Origin: Dyadobacter sp. CY323
GTDB lineage: Bacteria > Bacteroidota > Bacteroidia > Cytophagales > Spirosomataceae
Length of the DNA stretch: 44,365 bases
NCBI RefSeq assembly: GCF_021390245.1
Contig: NZ_JAJUXH010000033.1
Coordinates: forward strand, 1-44,365
Direction of reading: 5' to 3'
Numbering within the stretch: the stretch's first letter is position 1; every line of letters starts with the position of its first letter. Of the stretch, positions 15,370-24,963 are shown piece by piece. The position numbers were made by a program, and so were the translations under genes. The notes under the pieces were generated by a model that saw only the letters and a program-made list of their open reading frames with translations, was not told the DNA's origin and ran no database searches.

Positions 15370-15882
15370 ATGGATAAGCTGGTTTCCTTAAAGCCGTTTT
15401 CAAGTGAAATGGCGTCGCCGCTGGCCCGGTTAGCTAACAACATTAAGATCGTTTCACAGGTGAGGGATAACTTCCCGCATCCCTATTCCATTTCGGACGC
15501 GCATTATTGGATTGATTTTTGTACCGGAAGGCAGAAGGAAGGAAATTTCCATCGGGCAATTTTTTGGGATGATGAATTTGTGGGCGGCATAGGTGTTTTA
15601 CGCGGGGAGGATATTCATCGGAATAATGCTGAAATCGGTTACTGGCTTGGCGAACCTTACTGGGGCAGGCAGATCATGACTGAGGCGGTGAAGCAAATGA
15701 CGGGTTGGGTTTTTGAGAATACAAGCATTACCCGACTTTTTGCCGGGGTTTTTGAAACAAACCTCGCTTCCATGCGGGTTCTGGAAAAAGCGGGCTACCA
15801 TCTGGAAGCCATTCACCGAAAGGCAATTATCAAAAACGGAAAAGTACTCGACGAACATTTGTTCGTAAAGCTGGTTAATTAA
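15370..15882 (+). CDS. GNAT-family N-acetyltransferase (RimJ/RimL type)
   Basis: A 170-residue acetyltransferase. The acetyl-CoA binding region is visible as GYWLGEPYWGRQIMTEAV (about residues 95-112), and the C-terminal motif as ETNLASMRVLEKAGY followed by a strand ending DEHLFVKL. This C-terminus is characteristic of RimJ/RimL-like enzymes, which acetylate ribosomal protein N-termini or small amines. The true acceptor is not readable. It begins 9 bases after lutC and is probably co-transcribed with it, without an obvious functional link. Confidence 0.85.
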   Translation: MDKLVSLKPFSSEMASPLARLANNIKIVSQVRDNFPHPYSISDAHYWIDFCTGRQKEGNFHRAIFWDDEFVGGIGVLRGEDIHRNNAEIGYWLGEPYWGRQIMTEAVKQMTGWVFENTSITRLFAGVFETNLASMRVLEKAGYHLEAIHRKAIIKNGKVLDEHLFVKLVN

Positions 15883-15939
15883 TAATACGGCCTCATTTAA
15901 AAAGTTACCTCTAAAAACCTTCCCGCGCATTCTTTCTTC

Positions 15940-15947
15940 TATTTTTG
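15940..15947 (+). promoter_or_regulatory. Bacteroidota -7 element upstream of cmk
   Basis: TATTTTTG is a full match to TAnnTTTG and lies 66 bases before the cmk start codon. The expected -33 TTTG is not evident. Confidence 0.4.
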
Positions 15948-16013
15948 CAAAGTTCACATAACGATTTAGTCAGTGATGATGCCCGAGTATCATTTAAATG
16001 ACGTTCTCACGAT

Positions 16014-16730
16014 ATGCCTAAAATAATTGTTGCGATCGATGGTTATTCCAGCTGCGGAAAAAGCACAACAGCCAAACTGGTTGCAAAGCAATTGAACTAT
16101 CCCTACATCGATACCGGCGCCATGTACCGCGCAGTTACCTTACATTTTATTCAAAATCACATCAGCCTGACCAATCAAAAAGAGATTGAAACAGCATTGA
16201 ACAACATTCAGATCACATTCCGCCGCCACGGTGAAAAGGGGCGAAACGATACTTTTCTCAATGGGTTAAATGTTGAAGACGAGATCCGTAAAATGTATGT
16301 TTCCGAGCGTGTCAGCGATGTAAGTGCGATTGCGGATGTACGGCATGCATTAGTGGCGCAGCAGCAGCGAATGGGGAGGACCAAAGGCATTGTAATGGAT
16401 GGCCGGGATATCGGAACGGTCGTTTTTCCGGAAGCCGAATTGAAGATTTTCATGACAGCTGACCCGCTTATCCGCGCGCAGCGACGACAGATTGAATTAA
16501 TGGAAAAGGGTGAAATTATAGGGATCGAAGAGATTTCGGAAAACCTCAAAACCAGGGATTATATTGATACCCATCGTGCAGAAAGTCCTTTAAGACAGGC
16601 AGAAGACGCCATTTATATTGATAATTCCATGATGACGCTCGATGAGCAGGTCGAACTCGTGGTGAGGCTTGCGGATAAGCAAATAGCTCTGGCGCACCGC
16701 CGGAAAAAGGAGCAGGCGCAACATGGCTAA
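16014..16730 (+). CDS. cmk: Cytidylate kinase
   Basis: A 238-residue (d)CMP kinase that phosphorylates CMP and dCMP to the diphosphates for nucleic acid synthesis. It has the P-loop GYSSCGKST at residues 10-18, the nucleotide-binding DTGAMYRA at 33-40, and DGRDIGTVVFPEAELK in the middle, followed by the lid region with Arg-rich AQRRQ. The length is typical. Its last 8 bases overlap the start of the FAD oxidoreductase gene in another frame, so the two are translationally coupled. Confidence 0.95.
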   Translation: MPKIIVAIDGYSSCGKSTTAKLVAKQLNYPYIDTGAMYRAVTLHFIQNHISLTNQKEIETALNNIQITFRRHGEKGRNDTFLNGLNVEDEIRKMYVSERVSDVSAIADVRHALVAQQQRMGRTKGIVMDGRDIGTVVFPEAELKIFMTADPLIRAQRRQIELMEKGEIIGIEEISENLKTRDYIDTHRAESPLRQAEDAIYIDNSMMTLDEQVELVVRLADKQIALAHRRKKEQAQHG

Positions 16731-17793
16731 AACAGATTACGATTATCTCATCGTTGGACAAGGCATAGCGGGAACTTCCCTGGGAATGCATTTGGTTGAG
16801 GCTGGCAAAAGCTTTCAAATTATAGGTGACTCTTCACTTCCATCTTCTTCAAAGGTTGCAGCAGGAATTTTCAATCCATTAACGGGGAAAAAACTCGTAA
16901 AAACCTGGCTGGCGGATGACCTCTTTCCATATGCCAGGAATTTTTATTCGACCCTTGAAAAGAAGTTTTCATGCCAGCTCGTGCATGAAATGCCGATTTA
17001 CCGGCCATTCAGATCCATCGAAGAACAAAATACCTATTTGGCCCAAACGGCGGATCCGAAAATCGCACCCTATATTTCACAAAATGAGGTCCCGGCTGAC
17101 GTTTCGGATTACATTCATGCCGGGCATGGTGGAATCGAGGTGATTCAGGCGGGATGGATTGATCTACCAAAACTGCTTGTCGAAAGCAGGCGTTTTTTCT
17201 CCGAAAATAACCAGTTTGTGGAGGCCCGGTTTTATATGGATGATGTACGGATCTCAGAGTTCGGCGTGATCTGGAACAATAAAATTTTTAGCAAAATCAT
17301 TTTCTGTCAGGGCTTTATGGCTTTGGAAAATCAGCTTTTCGACTGGCTGCCATTTACTCCGGTGAAAGGGCAAATCCTTAAAGTCTCCACCGAAACGCAT
17401 TTAAAACCCTACATTATCAATCAGGGAATTTTTATGCTTCCCGATTCGGAGTCCACCATGCGGGTAGGGGCAACCTATTCCTGGGACCCGCTGGACTGGG
17501 AGCCGACCCAGGAAGCGACGGAAGAGCTGGATGGCAAGCTGAGGTCGATTTTTAAATGCAAGTACACGATTAAGACGGGCATCGCAGGGATCAGACCTTC
17601 CGTAAAAGACCGGCGACCATTGATCGGGTTACATCCAAAGCATCGTAATGTAGGAATTTTCAATGGGTTAGGAACAAAAGGCGTAACACTTGCACCATTT
17701 TTTGCAAATCAGTTCGTTGGACATTTGGAAAGCGGTAAAGAATTGAATCCGGCAGTTAATATTGACAGGTATTTTTCGTTATATTTCCGTTGA
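16723..17793 (+). CDS. FAD-dependent oxidoreductase (DAO superfamily)
   Basis: A 356-residue flavoprotein with the N-terminal dinucleotide fold (IVGQGIAGTSLG, glycines at 12, 14 and 17) and a C-terminal FAD-closing stretch GIRPSVKDRRPLIG followed by FNGLGTKGVTLAP. This layout is that of glycine oxidase, ThiO and MnmC-C type amine oxidases. A stretch AAGIFNPLTGKKLVKTW near residue 46 is reminiscent of MnmC-like proteins, but no methyltransferase domain is present and the substrate is unknown. It overlaps cmk by 8 bases and ends 16 bases before the next gene. Confidence 0.85.
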   Translation: MAKTDYDYLIVGQGIAGTSLGMHLVEAGKSFQIIGDSSLPSSSKVAAGIFNPLTGKKLVKTWLADDLFPYARNFYSTLEKKFSCQLVHEMPIYRPFRSIEEQNTYLAQTADPKIAPYISQNEVPADVSDYIHAGHGGIEVIQAGWIDLPKLLVESRRFFSENNQFVEARFYMDDVRISEFGVIWNNKIFSKIIFCQGFMALENQLFDWLPFTPVKGQILKVSTETHLKPYIINQGIFMLPDSESTMRVGATYSWDPLDWEPTQEATEELDGKLRSIFKCKYTIKTGIAGIRPSVKDRRPLIGLHPKHRNVGIFNGLGTKGVTLAPFFANQFVGHLESGKELNPAVNIDRYFSLYFR

Positions 17794-17809
17794 AGTCAGC
17801 CTTTGCATT

Positions 17810-20800
17810 ATGAGCATAAAATCTATATACAAGTTAGCCTTCTCGATCGGTTTATTAGCGGTTTCAGGATTTTTCACCGAATCGTCAGCCCAGCGATATC
17901 CCTCTCAGGAAACTTTTGGAAAGAACAGGGTCCAGTATAAGAAGTTCAACTGGAAGATTTTCAGAACCACCAACTTCGAAATTTATCACTATCAGGGCGG
18001 AACTGCCCTGGCTAGGCTCACTGCGCAATATGCTGAAAGTGAGTTCGATAAAATCACTGATGTCCTGGGCTGGACCCCATACAGCCGCGTAAAGATCTTC
18101 TTGTACAATTCACCTGCGGAGTTGGAACAAAGTAATATGGGTTTGTCCACGCTGGACAATCTAAACGAGCAGAAGCTTGATCTGTCACAATCGCGGGTAG
18201 AAGTTGCTTATACCGGCGATCAGATCGGTTTTCGGAAAAAGCTTGTAAAGGATATCAGTCTGCTTTTTGTATACGATATGCTTTACGGCGGTAACATGAA
18301 GGAGGCATTGCAAAGCTCACTTTTACTTACATTACCGGAATGGTTCATGACAGGAACTGCGGCCTACATTGCAGAAGGCTGGTCGCCGGAATTGAATGAT
18401 TACATGCGGGATTTTTTCAAAAACCGTAATGTGAGAAAACCCACATTAATGACCGGTAATGATGCTACGCTGATCGGTCACTCCATCTGGAATTACATTG
18501 CAGAACGTTACGGAAAAGATAAAATATCTGATATTCTGAACCTTACGCGCATTATCCGGACCGAGCAAACCAGTATCACCAGTACGTTGGGGGTTCAATC
18601 TTACAATCGTTTTCTTCGCGATTGGCGTGCTTATTATTTAAACCAGAGTAAAAACGCCGAACAGTTTTATACCGATCCAAGTCCAACCTGGAAATACAAG
18701 CTGAATGAGTTCAGCGCATCGGATGCGAATGCGGTGATCAAAATATCTCCGGACAAGAAATTTACCGCAGTTAGCGAGATCAAGAACGGACGTTATAAAG
18801 TATATGTGTTTGAGAGTGAAGGTGGTTCCAAGAAGGTGATCCGCCAGGGTAAGCTTGATTTCATCGGTGGCCGCGCCAAAACTCAGCCGCCTCTTTTGGG
18901 CTGGTCCAGAAATAATAATCTGGCGATCCTGGCCTCCGAAAATGACCGAAAAAATTTCTATCTGTATGAAAACGTCGGTACGAAAAAGGTTAAGATCAAG
19001 TTGAAACGAAATATTCGCGGACTCGATCAGATTGTTGATATGGATGTTTCCCAAGACGGAACGATGCTTGCGGTGAGTGCGGATAAAGGTGGACAAAATG
19101 ACCTTTACCTCATCAGCGTCGCCCGTGCGTCTGCGCTTCCATTAACCAATGACTTGTACGATGATCTCTCCCCACGTTTTGTGCAGGGTTCGTCCAGACG
19201 TGTTGTTTTCGCATCTAACCGTCCGCTGGATTCGCTTGGGACAGGTGATAAAGGAAGCTACAAATCGATTTCTTCGTCTTTTACTATTTACGAGCACGAT
19301 GGTACGCCAAAGTCTGACAACCTCCTGAAACTGGTGCAGGCGGATGGGAAAAACAAAATTTTACCGGTGTACGCCGATGAGAATGATGTGGTTTACCTGT
19401 CAAATGCAAAAGGGGTAAGTAACCTTTTCAAATTCAACCGTGCTACTTCTGCGAATTCACAACTTACAAATTACATTCAGAATATCCGGAGTGCAGATAT
19501 TAATATCAAAACAGGCGGTGGTGCACTGGCTTATACATACCTGAACAACGGATATTATACGGCGGCATTTAAAAATAGCTTTGACATTAATGCAACGTTA
19601 AATACGCCATCATTGAATACGATTGCGGCTAATCCTTCCGGGGACGGAAAGGCTGCTGCTGTTGTGTCTGATACTGTAAAGGCGTTGCAGCCTGCCGAGG
19701 CGCCAAAAATTGCTTTGAAGGAAGGTGAGGTGGATATAGAAAATTATCAGTTTGATGAAGATGTGTTGAAAGCATTCGAATCAAAAAGGACCAGAGGGAA
19801 TTTCCCTACAACGCCGAGCGCACTTTCGAGAGCCAAAACGACACGTGAAAATATCGCGATCAAAGGCCCGACAAATTATAAAGGACTGTTTATTACAAAT
19901 GACGCCAGTTCCGATTGGCGCATCGATCCGATTCGCGGATTCGGGTATGCCCAATCGATCTCGATGAATGATCTTCTTGAGAATCACGTCATAAAAGCAG
20001 GCTTATTCATTTCTTCCAATTTCAGGAATAGTGATCTTTTTGGAGAATATTCCAACAATACCTACCGCATTGATTTTGGGGTGAGGTTCGATCGCAAAAG
20101 CCTGTATATCGATACAGAGGGAGCACCTCAGAAATACAGGTTCAACCAGTTGATGTTTACGGCGTCTTACCCATTCTCCACAACAAGCCGCCTGTCATTA
20201 TCGCCAATGTATACTTCGACACGGATGATTGATGTGTACATTTTACCTAATCCTGATCTCGCGTCGAGCTACGGTGGGTTGCGGACAGAATATGTATTTG
20301 ATAACACCCGGGTAAATGGGATGAATATGATGGAGGGAACACGTTTCAAACTCCGTTATGATTTGCAGCAAGGAATTACCAGCGGGAAAGAAAGCTTCAA
20401 CCGTGTTAGTCTGGATTTCCGTCATTATCAGAAGATTCACAGAGATTTGATCCTGGCGATCAGAGCTTCGGCCAGTCACTCAGGCGGAAAAGCCCCGAAA
20501 CAGAATATTCTGGGAGGTATGGAGAACTGGATCGGAAATAAAAAAGAAAACCGGCTGGGGGACAATCCATTGAACTTTCAAAAAGACAACCGCGATATTT
20601 TCTTTGCTGATTTTGCCACCAATTTGCGGGGCTTTAACCTGAACCGTTTGTCTGGAACAAGCTACATGCTATTAAATGCTGAATTGCGCATTCCATTGGT
20701 TAAGTACCTGTACCGCGGCGCCATTACTTCGAGCTTCCTCCGCAACTTTCAGATCGTTGGTTTCGGGGATATCGGGACTGCCTGGACGGGAAAAGGGCCA

Positions 20801-21022
20801 TTTAGCGAAAACAATAGTTTGAATACCCAAATCATCGGTAGTGAAGATGATCCGTTCAGAGCAACAGTTACGAATTTCAAAAATCCTTACCTGATGGGTT
20901 ACGGAGCTGGTGTGAGAACGACGTTATTTGGTTTCTATGCCAAGTTCGATTATGCCTGGGGGGTGGACAACGGATATACCAATAAGCCAATTCCTTATGT
21001 GACACTGGGTTATGATTTTTGA
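17810..21022 (+). CDS. Large exported protein: peptidase-like domain, beta-propeller, outer-membrane barrel
   Basis: A 1070-residue product when started at the ATG at 17810; this gives a clean signal peptide cut after SSA (about residue 27), whereas the upstream TTG at 17762 only adds overlap with the previous gene. Domains appear in three parts. About 40-290 resembles a peptidase-MA domain (LPEWFMTGTAAYIAEG at 175-190). About 310-600 has TolB/PD40-like propeller repeats, including MDVSQDGTMLAVSADKGGQNDLYLI. About 690-1070 is a BamA-like barrel that ends in GYDF with a terminal Phe. The expected HExxH zinc motif is absent (LVKDISLLFV at 145-154). A terminator follows. The substrate and role are unknown; surface or cell-envelope location is inferred. 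Confidence 0.8.
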   Translation: MSIKSIYKLAFSIGLLAVSGFFTESSAQRYPSQETFGKNRVQYKKFNWKIFRTTNFEIYHYQGGTALARLTAQYAESEFDKITDVLGWTPYSRVKIFLYNSPAELEQSNMGLSTLDNLNEQKLDLSQSRVEVAYTGDQIGFRKKLVKDISLLFVYDMLYGGNMKEALQSSLLLTLPEWFMTGTAAYIAEGWSPELNDYMRDFFKNRNVRKPTLMTGNDATLIGHSIWNYIAERYGKDKISDILNLTRIIRTEQTSITSTLGVQSYNRFLRDWRAYYLNQSKNAEQFYTDPSPTWKYKLNEFSASDANAVIKISPDKKFTAVSEIKNGRYKVYVFESEGGSKKVIRQGKLDFIGGRAKTQPPLLGWSRNNNLAILASENDRKNFYLYENVGTKKVKIKLKRNIRGLDQIVDMDVSQDGTMLAVSADKGGQNDLYLISVARASALPLTNDLYDDLSPRFVQGSSRRVVFASNRPLDSLGTGDKGSYKSISSSFTIYEHDGTPKSDNLLKLVQADGKNKILPVYADENDVVYLSNAKGVSNLFKFNRATSANSQLTNYIQNIRSADINIKTGGGALAYTYLNNGYYTAAFKNSFDINATLNTPSLNTIAANPSGDGKAAAVVSDTVKALQPAEAPKIALKEGEVDIENYQFDEDVLKAFESKRTRGNFPTTPSALSRAKTTRENIAIKGPTNYKGLFITNDASSDWRIDPIRGFGYAQSISMNDLLENHVIKAGLFISSNFRNSDLFGEYSNNTYRIDFGVRFDRKSLYIDTEGAPQKYRFNQLMFTASYPFSTTSRLSLSPMYTSTRMIDVYILPNPDLASSYGGLRTEYVFDNTRVNGMNMMEGTRFKLRYDLQQGITSGKESFNRVSLDFRHYQKIHRDLILAIRASASHSGGKAPKQNILGGMENWIGNKKENRLGDNPLNFQKDNRDIFFADFATNLRGFNLNRLSGTSYMLLNAELRIPLVKYLYRGAITSSFLRNFQIVGFGDIGTAWTGKGPFSENNSLNTQIIGSEDDPFRATVTNFKNPYLMGYGAGVRTTLFGFYAKFDYAWGVDNGYTNKPIPYVTLGYDF

Positions 21023-21064
21023 TAGAAATAATAAGTAAAAACAGCATATCATGCAGTTATAAAG

Positions 21065-21096
21065 ATGGCAAGAGATCAAGTTCTCCTGCCATTTTT
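21065..21096 (+). terminator. Intrinsic terminator after the barrel protein gene
   Basis: Bases 21065-21075 pair with 21082-21092 (10 of 11 pairs, one mismatch) around a 6-base loop, followed by a run of five T ending at 21096. It lies about 40 bases after the stop codon and separates the unit from the PorP/SprF gene. Confidence 0.8.
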
Positions 21097-21128
21097 AGTT
21101 TTAGTAAAGCCAGTTTTATTTGAAATTT

Positions 21129-22040
21129 ATGAACACACTTAGATTCCGGATCGCCTTCCTTTGGCTGTTTTTTTGTTGCTGTCAAATGGCCTTCGCCCAA
21201 AGAGAAATACTGTATGAACAGTACATTCAGAATCCAATGGCTATCAACCCGGGGTTTACAGGTGTACGGGAGGATTTTAACATGACTGCGATGTTTCGCA
21301 GAAAGTGGTTTAACATTAAAAATTCGCCGTCAAGTCAGACGTTTGCAGCCGACGGTACAGTTGCTAATGGAAAGTTTGGAATCGGATTTCAGGCACTGAA
21401 TGACCAAACCAGTTATTTCACCACGACGGGCTTTTCAGCGTCTTTCGCATTTCACCTGGCAGTTTCAGATACGTGGAAACTGGGTTTGGGCGCCCAGGGA
21501 GGCATTAATGTCTTGCCGGTTTCCGATCTTTCCTATGGTTCTACCAATCGTGCTTTGGGAAGCGTCGGGCTAGGCGCGTGGCTGCGTTCCGAACAGCTCT
21601 ACTTTGGTATTTCAAAACCCGAATTGTTGTCCCAGCGGTTTGATAATCAACTCATAGGCGACTTTTACCGGAGACCATTATACATCATGGCCGGCGGTAG
21701 TTACGATTTGAGCGAGGATGTTAGGTTGTTGCCGCAAATTCTGGTGGTACAGGAAAAAGACCATAAACTGAGGGTCGATTTCGGTTCACGTTTATGGTTC
21801 AATGAGCGGGTCGGAATCGGAGCTTCGTACCGGGTTGGAGGAGGTTATAACTCGTTTTCTGCCAAAGTCGATTACCTGCAGTTATCCGCAGAAGTCCAGT
21901 TCGGACGAAATGTAAGGCTGGGATATTTTTACAGTACCCGCCAGGTGGAGCAGATTTACAGCAATTATTCCGGGCCAAAAGGAATCCACGAACTGATGTT
22001 GAAATTTGTACCGAATCCAACCGGTTTCCATAAATATTGA
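21129..22040 (+). CDS. Type IX secretion system PorP/SprF-family membrane protein
   Basis: A 303-residue outer-membrane protein with a signal peptide (cut after AFA, about residue 21) and the PorP/SprF hallmark start of the mature chain: QYIQNPMAINPGFTGVRED, then MFRRKWFNIKNSPSSQTF. The rest is amphipathic beta-strands ending in a conserved ELMLKF stretch. PorP/SprF proteins partner with PorK/L/M/N in secretion or in anchoring surface proteins, often beside large adhesins. Here it stands alone between a terminator and the sucA promoter. I use the ATG at 21129 rather than the TTG at 21120. Confidence 0.9.
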   Translation: MNTLRFRIAFLWLFFCCCQMAFAQREILYEQYIQNPMAINPGFTGVREDFNMTAMFRRKWFNIKNSPSSQTFAADGTVANGKFGIGFQALNDQTSYFTTTGFSASFAFHLAVSDTWKLGLGAQGGINVLPVSDLSYGSTNRALGSVGLGAWLRSEQLYFGISKPELLSQRFDNQLIGDFYRRPLYIMAGGSYDLSEDVRLLPQILVVQEKDHKLRVDFGSRLWFNERVGIGASYRVGGGYNSFSAKVDYLQLSAEVQFGRNVRLGYFYSTRQVEQIYSNYSGPKGIHELMLKFVPNPTGFHKY

Positions 22041-22116
22041 TGGAATACACGCCGTTAAAATCGTTTTTGGCCCAAGTTAAAAGGAGAATTTATTCGTAAT
22101 CTTTAGATAACTCTCG

Positions 22117-22124
22117 TACCTTTG
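22117..22124 (+). promoter_or_regulatory. Bacteroidota promoter element for sucAB
   Basis: TACCTTTG is a full match to the -7 consensus TAnnTTTG. A partial -33 (TTCG, 22093-22096) lies 20 bases upstream. The sucA start codon is 28 bases after the element. Confidence 0.55.
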
Positions 22125-22152
22125 TGCGGTAAATGAAATACTCACTTTTGTG

Positions 22153-24915
22153 ATGGATAAATACACTTATATAGCAAATTCCGACGCCGCTTACATAGAG
22201 GAATTGTACAATTCCTATAAGCAAGATGCCACTTCCGTTGATGAAGGATGGCAGAAATTTTTTGAAGGTTACGATTTTTTTCAAAAGTATCCCGTCAATG
22301 GTAATGGTCACGCAAATGGCTCAGCCGTTGGCAAAGAGGCTGCAGTAATCGGTAAAGTGGACCCCAGCCGCATCCGTAAGGAAATGGAAGTGGTGCATCT
22401 GATCCGCGGTTACCGTTCCAGAGGCCACTTAATGGCTACCACAAACCCGATCCAGAAACGTAAAGATCGTCATCCACAGCTTGATCTTGCCGATTTTAAT
22501 CTTGGAAATGAAGACCTCGATGTGGTTTTCGAAGCCGGGGTCGAAGTTTTTGACAGACCTGCAACACTACGGGAAATTGTCGATTCTCTTACAACCATTT
22601 ATACAAGAAATATCGGTTTCGAATATTTATACATTCGTGACCGGGAACAAAAGAGCTGGCTTCGCAAGAAAATTGAGAAGGAAGCTCTGAATATGACTTT
22701 TTCCATAGATGAGAAAAAGCATATTTTGTCCAAATTGAATGAGGCAGTTGTTTTTGAAAACTTTCTTCATACAAAGTACTTAGGTCAGAAACGGTTTTCG
22801 CTCGAAGGTGGCGAAACCACCATTCCTGCACTGGATGCTATGATCAATAAGGCAGCCGAAATGGGCGTGGTGGAAGTCATGATCGGTATGGCCCACCGCG
22901 GTCGTCTGAACGTGCTGGCCAACGTCATGCAGAAAACCTACGGACAAATCTTCAATGAATTCGAAGGAAATTTGCCTGATCAGGTCTGGGGTGATGGTGA
23001 CGTGAAATACCACATGGGTTTTGCAAGCCAGATCACAACCAAAGACGGAAACAAGGTACATCTCAAACTCGCACCTAACCCTTCTCACCTTGAAGCCGTA
23101 AACCCGGTTGTCGAGGGATATATCCGGGCGCGTGCCGACGGGATGTATGACAGTGATTACGACCGCGTTCTGCCCGTATTAATTCACGGTGATGCAGCGG
23201 TTGCAGGCCAGGGGATTGTATATGAGGTGACCCAAATGTCTGCACTGAATGGTTATTACACAGGTGGTACCATTCACTTCGTAATCAATAATCAGGTTGG
23301 TTTTACTACAGATTTTGTTGATGCGAGGTCTAGTATTTATTGTACCGACATTGCGAAAATCGTAGATGCGCCGGTACTTCACGTCAATGGCGATGATCCG
23401 GAAGCGGTGGTTTTCTGTATGCGACTTGCAGTAGAATACCGTCAGAAATTCAATAAAGATATATTTATTGATATGGTTTGCTACCGTCGCCACGGCCATA
23501 ATGAGGCGGACGAGCCGAAATTTACCCAGCCGGTTTTATACAAATCAATAGAAAATCATCAGAATCCACGCGAGATTTATCAGAAAACGCTGGCGGAAAG
23601 AGGGGATGTTGATGCGCAGCTGGCTGCCAATATGGATAAGGAATTCAAACAGCTTTTACAGGAGCGTTTGGATATGGTAAAACAAAAAGCCCTTCCATAT
23701 ACACTCCCAAAACTGGAACAAGAGTGGCATACTTTGCGTAAATCAAAACCAGAGGATTTTGAAAAATCACCTGAGACCGGTGTTCCACTGGAAGTACTGG
23801 AAAAAATCGGAAAAGCGCTGATCAGTACTCCCGAAGATTTTAGCCGATTAAAGCAAATAGATAAGCTGCTCAAAGATCGTGAGTCGATGATCTTTGACAA
23901 AAAAGAAGTGAACTGGGCAACAGCTGAATTGCTGGCGTATGGTTCGATACTTGTGGAAGGAAACATTGTCCGGCTGAGCGGCCAGGATGTGCAGCGCGGT
24001 ACGTTTTCGCACCGTCACGCAGTACTTCGCGATGTTGAGACGAATGCGGCTTACAGCAATTTGCAGCATATTCAGGAAGATCAGGGCCCGTTTATGATTT
24101 ACAATTCGTTGTTGTCTGAATACGGTGTTCTTGGATTTGAATTCGGCTATTCAATGGCTAATCCAAATGCGTTGGTGATCTGGGAAGCTCAGTTTGGTGA
24201 TTTTGCAAATGGTACGCAGGTGATCATCGACCAGTTCGTTACTTCAAGCGAAACGAAATGGGACCGCTGGACTGGTTTGGTAATGCTTCTTCCTCATGGG
24301 TATGAAGGCCAGGGACCTGAGCACTCCAATGCCCGTCCGGAGCGTTATTTGCAGCTTTCTGCGAACTATAATCTGATCGTGGCGAACGTTACTACTCCGG
24401 CCAACTTCTTCCATTTGCTTCGCAGACAATTGAAATTCCCGTTCCGCAAGCCACTGGTAGTGATGTCGCCAAAATCTATGCTGAGACATCCACTTTGCGT
24501 TTCGTCAATGGATAGTCTGGTAAATGGGTCATTCCAGGAAACAATCGGAGATACGTATGCTGATCCTGCGAAAGTGACGAAAGTGTTGTTGTGCACCGGA
24601 AAACTTTATTACGAACTATTCGAAAGACAGCAGACAGATAAGAGGGACGATGTTGCAATTATTCGTCTAGAACAAATGCATCCTTTCCCGCAGACGCAGA
24701 TAGACGCGCATTTGAACAAGTACGAAAATGCAAAAGTATATTGGGTACAAGAAGAACCTTTCAATATGGGTGGCTGGACGTTTATGCTGAGAATGTATAA
24801 AGGAGCTAAACCGTTGCAGGTAATCGCCAGAGAGTCAAGTGCATCACCTTCTACCGGATTCTCAAAAATCCACGCGAAGGAGCAGGCAGAGATTATCAAC
24901 AGAGCTTTTGAATGA
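22153..24915 (+). CDS. sucA: 2-oxoglutarate dehydrogenase E1 component
   Basis: A 920-residue thiamine-diphosphate enzyme that decarboxylates 2-oxoglutarate in the TCA cycle and passes the succinyl group to E2. The N-terminal docking segment reads AYIEELYNSYKQD, and then come GMAHRGRLNVLANVM, the thiamine/metal region HGDAAVAGQGIVYE, the histidine motif YRRHGHNEADEP, and the C-terminal LLPHGYEGQGPEHSNAR. The length matches the family. I take the ATG at 22153; a GTG directly before it (22150) is possible. It forms an operon with sucB 48 bases downstream. No E3 (lpd) gene is in the window. Confidence 0.97.
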   Translation: MDKYTYIANSDAAYIEELYNSYKQDATSVDEGWQKFFEGYDFFQKYPVNGNGHANGSAVGKEAAVIGKVDPSRIRKEMEVVHLIRGYRSRGHLMATTNPIQKRKDRHPQLDLADFNLGNEDLDVVFEAGVEVFDRPATLREIVDSLTTIYTRNIGFEYLYIRDREQKSWLRKKIEKEALNMTFSIDEKKHILSKLNEAVVFENFLHTKYLGQKRFSLEGGETTIPALDAMINKAAEMGVVEVMIGMAHRGRLNVLANVMQKTYGQIFNEFEGNLPDQVWGDGDVKYHMGFASQITTKDGNKVHLKLAPNPSHLEAVNPVVEGYIRARADGMYDSDYDRVLPVLIHGDAAVAGQGIVYEVTQMSALNGYYTGGTIHFVINNQVGFTTDFVDARSSIYCTDIAKIVDAPVLHVNGDDPEAVVFCMRLAVEYRQKFNKDIFIDMVCYRRHGHNEADEPKFTQPVLYKSIENHQNPREIYQKTLAERGDVDAQLAANMDKEFKQLLQERLDMVKQKALPYTLPKLEQEWHTLRKSKPEDFEKSPETGVPLEVLEKIGKALISTPEDFSRLKQIDKLLKDRESMIFDKKEVNWATAELLAYGSILVEGNIVRLSGQDVQRGTFSHRHAVLRDVETNAAYSNLQHIQEDQGPFMIYNSLLSEYGVLGFEFGYSMANPNALVIWEAQFGDFANGTQVIIDQFVTSSETKWDRWTGLVMLLPHGYEGQGPEHSNARPERYLQLSANYNLIVANVTTPANFFHLLRRQLKFPFRKPLVVMSPKSMLRHPLCVSSMDSLVNGSFQETIGDTYADPAKVTKVLLCTGKLYYELFERQQTDKRDDVAIIRLEQMHPFPQTQIDAHLNKYENAKVYWVQEEPFNMGGWTFMLRMYKGAKPLQVIARESSASPSTGFSKIHAKEQAEIINRAFE

Positions 24916-24963
24916 TTTCCTATATTTTTAGACACTTAATTCGATAACGAGATTGCACATAAA

